Assembly: GCA_017512365.1 (NCBI GenBank)
Contig: JAFWGQ010000073.1
Coordinates: 1 to 64,000, forward strand
Reading direction: 5' to 3'
Length of the DNA stretch: 64,000 nucleotides
Source of the DNA: Mogibacterium sp.
Lineage (GTDB): Bacteria > Bacillota > Clostridia > Peptostreptococcales > Anaerovoracaceae
Of the stretch, positions 59,896 through 64,000 are shown one piece after another. The notes beneath the pieces were generated by a model that did not search any database, was not told where the DNA came from, and worked only from the letters and a program-made list of their open reading frames with translations. Every line of letters begins with the position of its first letter. Positions within the stretch are counted from its first letter, which is position 1. A program made the position numbers and the translations under genes.

Positions 59896-60132
59896 ATGAC
59901 TGAAAAGATATTATTGGCAATACTCGGAGGCGGCAACGCTATCTTGTTCATCAAGTTCCTTATCGAAAGGTATGATGCAAAGCACAGCATAGCCGATAAG
60001 CTCTGCAAACTGGAAAAGGATGTTCTGCGCACGCAGTTGCTTCTGCTCATACTGATGAAGCCCGACGAACAACAGGAGATCCTCACTATAGCGGAGCACT
60101 ACTTTGCCGATTTGAAAGGGAAAACAAATTAA
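59896..60132 (+). CDS. Small phage membrane protein (78 aa)
   Basis: A GAGGTGA site five bases before the ATG, one N-terminal helix (ILLAILGGGNAILFIKFLI) and an amphipathic helical rest (KLCKLEKDVLRTQLLLLILM). Such small anchored coiled-coil proteins commonly close phage lysis modules (a spanin-like or holin-associated role cannot be assigned). Its end overlaps the beginning of the helicase fragment. Confidence 0.6.
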   Translation: MTEKILLAILGGGNAILFIKFLIERYDAKHSIADKLCKLEKDVLRTQLLLLILMKPDEQQEILTIAEHYFADLKGKTN

Positions 60133-60446
60133 AAATACTACGTGGTTATCAGGTTAAAGCTATTAAAGCCGTGCAGAAATCGGCTAGTAATGGTAACAGC
60201 CGATTCTTGTTAGAAATGGCTACCGGTACTGGCAAGACTTTGACTTGTGCAGCAATCATAAAGCTATTCCTCAAAACTAGTAATGCGCAAAGAGTACTCT
60301 TTTTAGTAGACCGTATCGAACTAGAAAATCAAGCAAAGAAGTCGTTTAAGCAATCCATTGGAAAGGATTATGTAGTCAAAATTTGGAAGGAAGATAAAGA
60401 CAACTGGAATACTGCTGATACCCATAATTATGTTAGTGTGATATAA
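60126..60446 (+). pseudogene. Restriction-type DEAD helicase fragment (HsdR/Res-like)
   Basis: The frame reads LRGYQVKAIKAVQKSA, then FLLEMATGTGKTLTCAAI (Walker A, the form typical of type I/III restriction subunits) and VLFLVDRIELENQAK (motif Ia) before ending after about 107 residues. Full proteins continue for another 500-900 residues. There is no start codon with ribosome site, and the base composition is clearly more AT-rich than the flanks, which indicates acquisition from another source and later loss. Borders fall at the prophage remnant on the left and the surface protein on the right. Confidence 0.75.
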
Positions 60447-60494
60447 TTCCAACGTTAAGTACAGACAAAGGCTGAAGAACTGATGAGGTATGTA

Positions 60495-63400
60495 ATGGAA
60501 AGAATGATGAAGCGAATATCTGTAATGATGCTGACTCTGATGGTCTGCATAAGCATGATGCCGTTTGAGGCGTTTGCCAATGGCAGTACCGAAGGCGGAA
60601 GCAGCGAAAACAGTTCTGCGGTCAATTATATCGACAGTGACGGCAGCCCAAAAAGCGTGACGAATTATGCCAGGGTAAAATCGGATAAAAATATGACCGA
60701 CGGTACAGGTGAGAACGCTGGGTGGTATGTGCTGGATGAAAATCAGAACTTTACCAACAGGCTGAAGATCACAGGAAATGTACGGCTTATACTCTGCAAC
60801 GGAAAGACTCTGACCGCAAGCATGGGTATATATGTCCCGGGCAACAGCAGCCTTGAGATATTTGCTCAGACTAAAGACGGCAATATGGGTAAGATCGTCG
60901 CGACTGCCGGCAGCAGAGAGGCGGGCATAGGCGGCAACGAGGACGAATCGAACGGACCTATAACCATAAACGGCGGAGATATCACCGCGACAGGCGGCAA
61001 GTACGCGACCGGTATTGGCGGCGGCGATGAAGGCCACGGCGGCGGAGTCACCATAAACGGCGGCAAAGTGAAGGCGACAGGCGGATACCAGGCGGCCGGC
61101 ATAGGCGGCGGCGATAAGTGCAGCGCCGGAAGCATAAAGATCACAGGCGGTGAGGTAACTGCCACCGGAGGACAGAAGGCGGCCGGCATCGGCGGAGGAC
61201 GCTACGGCAACGCGGGAAGTATAAGCATCACAGGCGGCAATGTTACAGCCGAGAGCTCTTACGGCGGAGCCGGTATCGGATCGGGCAGAGAAAACAGCGG
61301 ATCGTCATATGCTGCTCAGGGAAAATACAAAGGCGGCGAAATAAGGATCGGCGGAGACAGCAGGATACACGCGTCTGCCGGAAAAGGAATATACGAGCTC
61401 AGACCGTCTGTAGCGAATGATCCCATACGTGTGGATGCCGATGACGGCGGAGCCGGGATAGGATCTGGGCGTGAGAGCTACGGGACCAATGTAGAGCTGA
61501 GCGGGAAAGCATACGTGACAGTAACGAATTCACCGGGTGATTTTTCATACTCCACAAAGAAATTCAGTGAAAACAGCGCATGCATAGGTACCGGATATGA
61601 TCCTGAAACCGCAGGCAGAGTATATATAAACGGGAGTGATTCACAGAATCAGCCTAAGATAGATGCAATGATGGACTATGGCACCAATGAGCGGGATTCA
61701 GATTATGATGCACAGGCCATAGGCTATGGCGATGACGGCGATGCCGGATGTGAGGTGGCGTTTGACTATCAGAATGCCATGGTGTTCAGCGGAAACGCTG
61801 ATTCCGCTTCGATCATGTATCTTGCAAAAATGAGCGAGCGATATGACCGCTTAAGGCAGCATCGCAGGGACATCTACGGGCACTACAGGACAGTGCGCAT
61901 CGCGCCGTGCACACATCCGGGCGTGACATTTGAAAAGGGAGAGACGTATCACAGCTTCGTCTGCGAATACTGCGGCAACAGCTGGAACGCTCCGCATGAA
62001 TTCGTTTACGAGCACGACAGCACAGATCACTGGCAGAAGTGCACTGTATGCGGCTATAAGACAGAAAAGAGCAAGCACAGCGCGGAAAGTGATTCGTCGA
62101 ATAAATGCGTCTGCGGCATCGAAGGGAAAAGGATAAGATTCAATGCGGGAGGAGGCAGCGGCAGCATGGAATCCGTATGGTTTGTGGACAGGATAAAGTT
62201 TACATATCCTGAGTGCGGATTTACTCCTCCTGCAGGGCAGAGCTTTATAGGATGGAGCACAGACGGGACGACCGAATCGCTGCACACGCCGGGGACCTAC
62301 GATTATATCTCGGATAATCGTACGCTGAAGGCTCTCTACAGCGCTTCTTGGAGCGACCTTCAGAAGCAGATAAATGTTGCATCAGACGGAGATACCATTA
62401 CTATCGGGTCTCACTATTACGGCAGTGAGAATGACAAACCGCTCACTATAACGAAGAAGATAACGATCGATCTTAATGGCTTCGAGCTTGACAAGCGCTC
62501 AGGCTACAGCAACCAGAGCGAGGCGATAAGAGTAAAGTCCGGCGCCGAGCTCACAATAAAGGACTCATCGACCGGGCAGAAGGGTAAGGTCACAGGCGGA
62601 GCCAGCATGGAAAGCGGCGGAGGCATCGTAGTTGAGAGCGGTGCGAAGCTTACCCTCCAAAGCGGCTCGATATACAATAATTCAGCGACAAAAGGTGCCG
62701 GCGTGTATGTTGACGGCGGCGAGTTCACCATGAGCGGCGGCAGCATTACCGGAAATCTGGCGCAGGAATCCGGAAGTGCCGTTCACGTCGGAAGCGGCAG
62801 CTTCATCATGACGGGCGGCTCTATATCCGGAAACACAGGGCTCAAGAAAACTGCCGGCGCTGTAACCGTAGATCAGGGCAGCTTTAAGGTGTCGGGCTCG
62901 CCTGTAATCGGCGGCAATAACTGTTTCGAGACCGCTGCCGAAAACAATGTATATCTGGATAAGGCGGGGATCATTGGATTTGATGATGACCCCGGTGCTC
63001 TTGACGCAGACGCCAGGATATCCGTTACTCCGGCAGAGGCGCTCTCGGGCAAAGAGACGCTTGCTGTGACATCGGGCTTCAGCAGGAAAACCGTCGGAGG
63101 TGAAAACTATCGCGGCGCTCTTTCAAACTTTGTAAGCAGCAACGGCGACTATGTATTCGGCCTTAATGACTCGGGTGAAGTAATCATGGGCAGTGACAAG
63201 GTGACCGTCAGCTTTGCTGCGGGCGAGGGAGCAACGGGAAGCATGAGCGATATCACGGCCCTCAATAACGCAGGCATCATCCTGCCGGCATGCGGCTTCA
63301 CAGCGCCTGCAGACGAAGGGCAGAATACGATATTCGAAGGATGGCTTAAGGGTGACGATACCGAAATTGTTCACGAGGCTCTCAGCCGTGTTATGATCAG

Positions 63401-64000
63401 CGGTGATACAAAATTTACTGCTAAGTGGATCAACAAAGCCGATCAGACATTCAGAATTACTGTCAGCGCAGGCGAAGGCGGGAGAGCTTATGCCGCCAGG
63501 ACCGCAGCTAAGTCTGGCGAAGTAGTAGGTATTTTTGCAGAGCCTCAAGAGGGCTACACATTCAAGAAGTGGACTGCCACAGATGCGACTGTCGATAAAG
63601 AGACATCTGCTTCGGCTCAGCTGACTATGGGAAGCGCTGCGGCTTCTGTCAGTGCAGAATTTGAAGAAATTAAAGTCACCGGCATATCTCTCGATAAGAC
63701 GGAGCTTGAAATGACAGTCGGCAGGACTGAAAAGCTGACTGCTTCGATAGTTCCGTATAATGCAAAAAACAAGTCTGTTACATGGTCTGTGGTACCTGGT
63801 GGCAGCGATGTTGTCGAAGTCAATGACGGAAATGTTACTGCAAAAAATCCGGGCTCGGCGACTGTGAGAGTCATGACCGCAGATGGATCATATACTGCCG
63901 ACTGCAGGGTCGTGGTCGCTCCGCAGTACACTGTGACTTTCACCGATGGCGGCACAGAAGTAAAGAGCGTGATCCTTAATGAGGGAGAAAAGCTTGCGAA
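60495..64000 (+). CDS. Large secreted repeat protein, partial (runs off the window)
   Basis: From ATG 60495 (or 60483) the frame is open to the window end, at least 1168 residues. Order: signal peptide (MERMMKRISVMMLTLMVCIS ... AFA); Gly-rich repeats with pattern GGxIxATGGxxAAGIGGG (about 142-264), forming a probable beta-solenoid; more such blades; a Cys-pair segment (about 475-540, HSFVCEYCG, WQKCTVCGY, CVCG) of zinc-ribbon look; InlB-like strand pairs (FTYPECGFTPPAGQSFIGWS); a second solenoid (about 670-820, LTLQSGSIYNNSATKGAGVY); further InlB-like units; and a BIG_2 domain near the end (about 1055-1135). Probably a surface adhesin or glycan-binding protein. Confidence 0.85.
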   Translation, partial: MERMMKRISVMMLTLMVCISMMPFEAFANGSTEGGSSENSSAVNYIDSDGSPKSVTNYARVKSDKNMTDGTGENAGWYVLDENQNFTNRLKITGNVRLILCNGKTLTASMGIYVPGNSSLEIFAQTKDGNMGKIVATAGSREAGIGGNEDESNGPITINGGDITATGGKYATGIGGGDEGHGGGVTINGGKVKATGGYQAAGIGGGDKCSAGSIKITGGEVTATGGQKAAGIGGGRYGNAGSISITGGNVTAESSYGGAGIGSGRENSGSSYAAQGKYKGGEIRIGGDSRIHASAGKGIYELRPSVANDPIRVDADDGGAGIGSGRESYGTNVELSGKAYVTVTNSPGDFSYSTKKFSENSACIGTGYDPETAGRVYINGSDSQNQPKIDAMMDYGTNERDSDYDAQAIGYGDDGDAGCEVAFDYQNAMVFSGNADSASIMYLAKMSERYDRLRQHRRDIYGHYRTVRIAPCTHPGVTFEKGETYHSFVCEYCGNSWNAPHEFVYEHDSTDHWQKCTVCGYKTEKSKHSAESDSSNKCVCGIEGKRIRFNAGGGSGSMESVWFVDRIKFTYPECGFTPPAGQSFIGWSTDGTTESLHTPGTYDYISDNRTLKALYSASWSDLQKQINVASDGDTITIGSHYYGSENDKPLTITKKITIDLNGFELDKRSGYSNQSEAIRVKSGAELTIKDSSTGQKGKVTGGASMESGGGIVVESGAKLTLQSGSIYNNSATKGAGVYVDGGEFTMSGGSITGNLAQESGSAVHVGSGSFIMTGGSISGNTGLKKTAGAVTVDQGSFKVSGSPVIGGNNCFETAAENNVYLDKAGIIGFDDDPGALDADARISVTPAEALSGKETLAVTSGFSRKTVGGENYRGALSNFVSSNGDYVFGLNDSGEVIMGSDKVTVSFAAGEGATGSMSDITALNNAGIILPACGFTAPADEGQNTIFEGWLKGDDTEIVHEALSRVMISGDTKFTAKWINKADQTFRITVSAGEGGRAYAARTAAKSGEVVGIFAEPQEGYTFKKWTATDATVDKETSASAQLTMGSAAASVSAEFEEIKVTGISLDKTELEMTVGRTEKLTASIVPYNAKNKSVTWSVVPGGSDVVEVNDGNVTAKNPGSATVRVMTADGSYTADCRVVVAPQYTVTFTDGGTEVKSVILNEGEKLA
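60921..61287 (+). repeat. Tandem 27-30-codon repeats in the surface protein
   Basis: Four to five units with GGCGG(C/A)-rich beginnings encode AGIGG...ITINGGxxTATGG. Units differ at many bases, so they are old or diversified by selection rather than freshly duplicated. This is the stretch most open to slippage or recombination in the gene. Confidence 0.75.

Noticed and set aside
60921-61287. Repeated GGCGGC-rich units as a CRISPR-like array
   Set aside because: Units are diverged, in frame, without unique spacers, and encode a solenoid protein repeat.

Overview
The window looks like chromosomal DNA of a gut-type anaerobic Firmicute, most likely class Clostridia. The evidence is strong AGGAGG-type ribosome binding sites, lipoprotein signal peptides ending in a Cys lipobox, DUF554, DUF3048/YerB, SpoIIE-type phosphatases, an AmmeMemoRadiSam pair, BrnQ and PepV-like peptidases, and base composition near half G+C with AT-rich intergenic DNA. 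No rRNA, tRNA or CRISPR array was recognised. I cannot place it to genus.

Layout. 1-2.1 kb: the right end of an IS200/IS605-type element with its omega-RNA scaffold, inserted in a GNAT gene whose last 45 codons remain, then a ZIP metal transporter, an HMA-domain metal-binding protein and the tail of a lost P-type ATPase. 2.1-9.8 kb: two LysR regulators, a BrnQ carrier, tiny peptides, an alpha/beta hydrolase, an Isf-type flavoprotein and two lipoproteins (cyclophilin-like and aldo/keto reductase). 9.9-19 kb: a FIST/HD-GYP protein, a zinc macrodomain hydrolase and a TetR-controlled redox operon (two flavodoxins, an ABM monooxygenase, a carboxymuconolactone decarboxylase-like protein). Two decayed copies of a YqfO/NIF3-C-terminal-like gene lie in this stretch.

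19.8-28 kb: the most unusual block. A diguanylate cyclase precedes an apparent co-directional set: a membrane-anchored SpoIIE/RsbU-type phosphatase, two successive proteins that each join an RsbW-like (GHKL-type) N-terminal domain to a complete but motif-divergent glutamate/dicarboxylate-symporter (DAACS/SDF) fold, and an M20 peptidase. I read this as a candidate partner-switching system acting on transporters rather than on a sigma factor. It is the best candidate here for an undescribed system. A cloverleaf-like structured element follows.

28.7-43 kb: a MacB/FtsX-type ABC exporter under two copies of a GTTAG-N6-CTAAC palindrome that also occurs before the ZIP gene; a phosphatase/guanine deaminase/PreA-like nucleobase set; a hybrid histidine kinase; a radical SAM protein; a TetR-CPBP protease-GNAT operon; and a CbbX/SpoVK-like AAA ATPase. 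43-48 kb: a tight operon of an Fe-ADH-tail-like protein, a MEMO-AMMECR1 fusion, its radical SAM partner, a methyltransferase, a sirtuin and a macrodomain protein with an extra C-terminal domain. 48-58 kb: a YerB-like lipoprotein, pyridoxamine kinase, M3 oligopeptidase, a second diguanylate cyclase, a GntR/FCD regulator and a second SpoIIE-type phosphatase. 58.4-60.4 kb: a prophage lysis remnant (fibre tail, holin, amidase) and an AT-rich fragment of a restriction helicase. 60.5 kb to the end: a large secreted repeat protein that runs off the window.

Overall the region is rich in accessory signalling (c-di-GMP, phosphatase/GHKL, NAD/ADP-ribose), flavin redox chemistry and visible gene decay.
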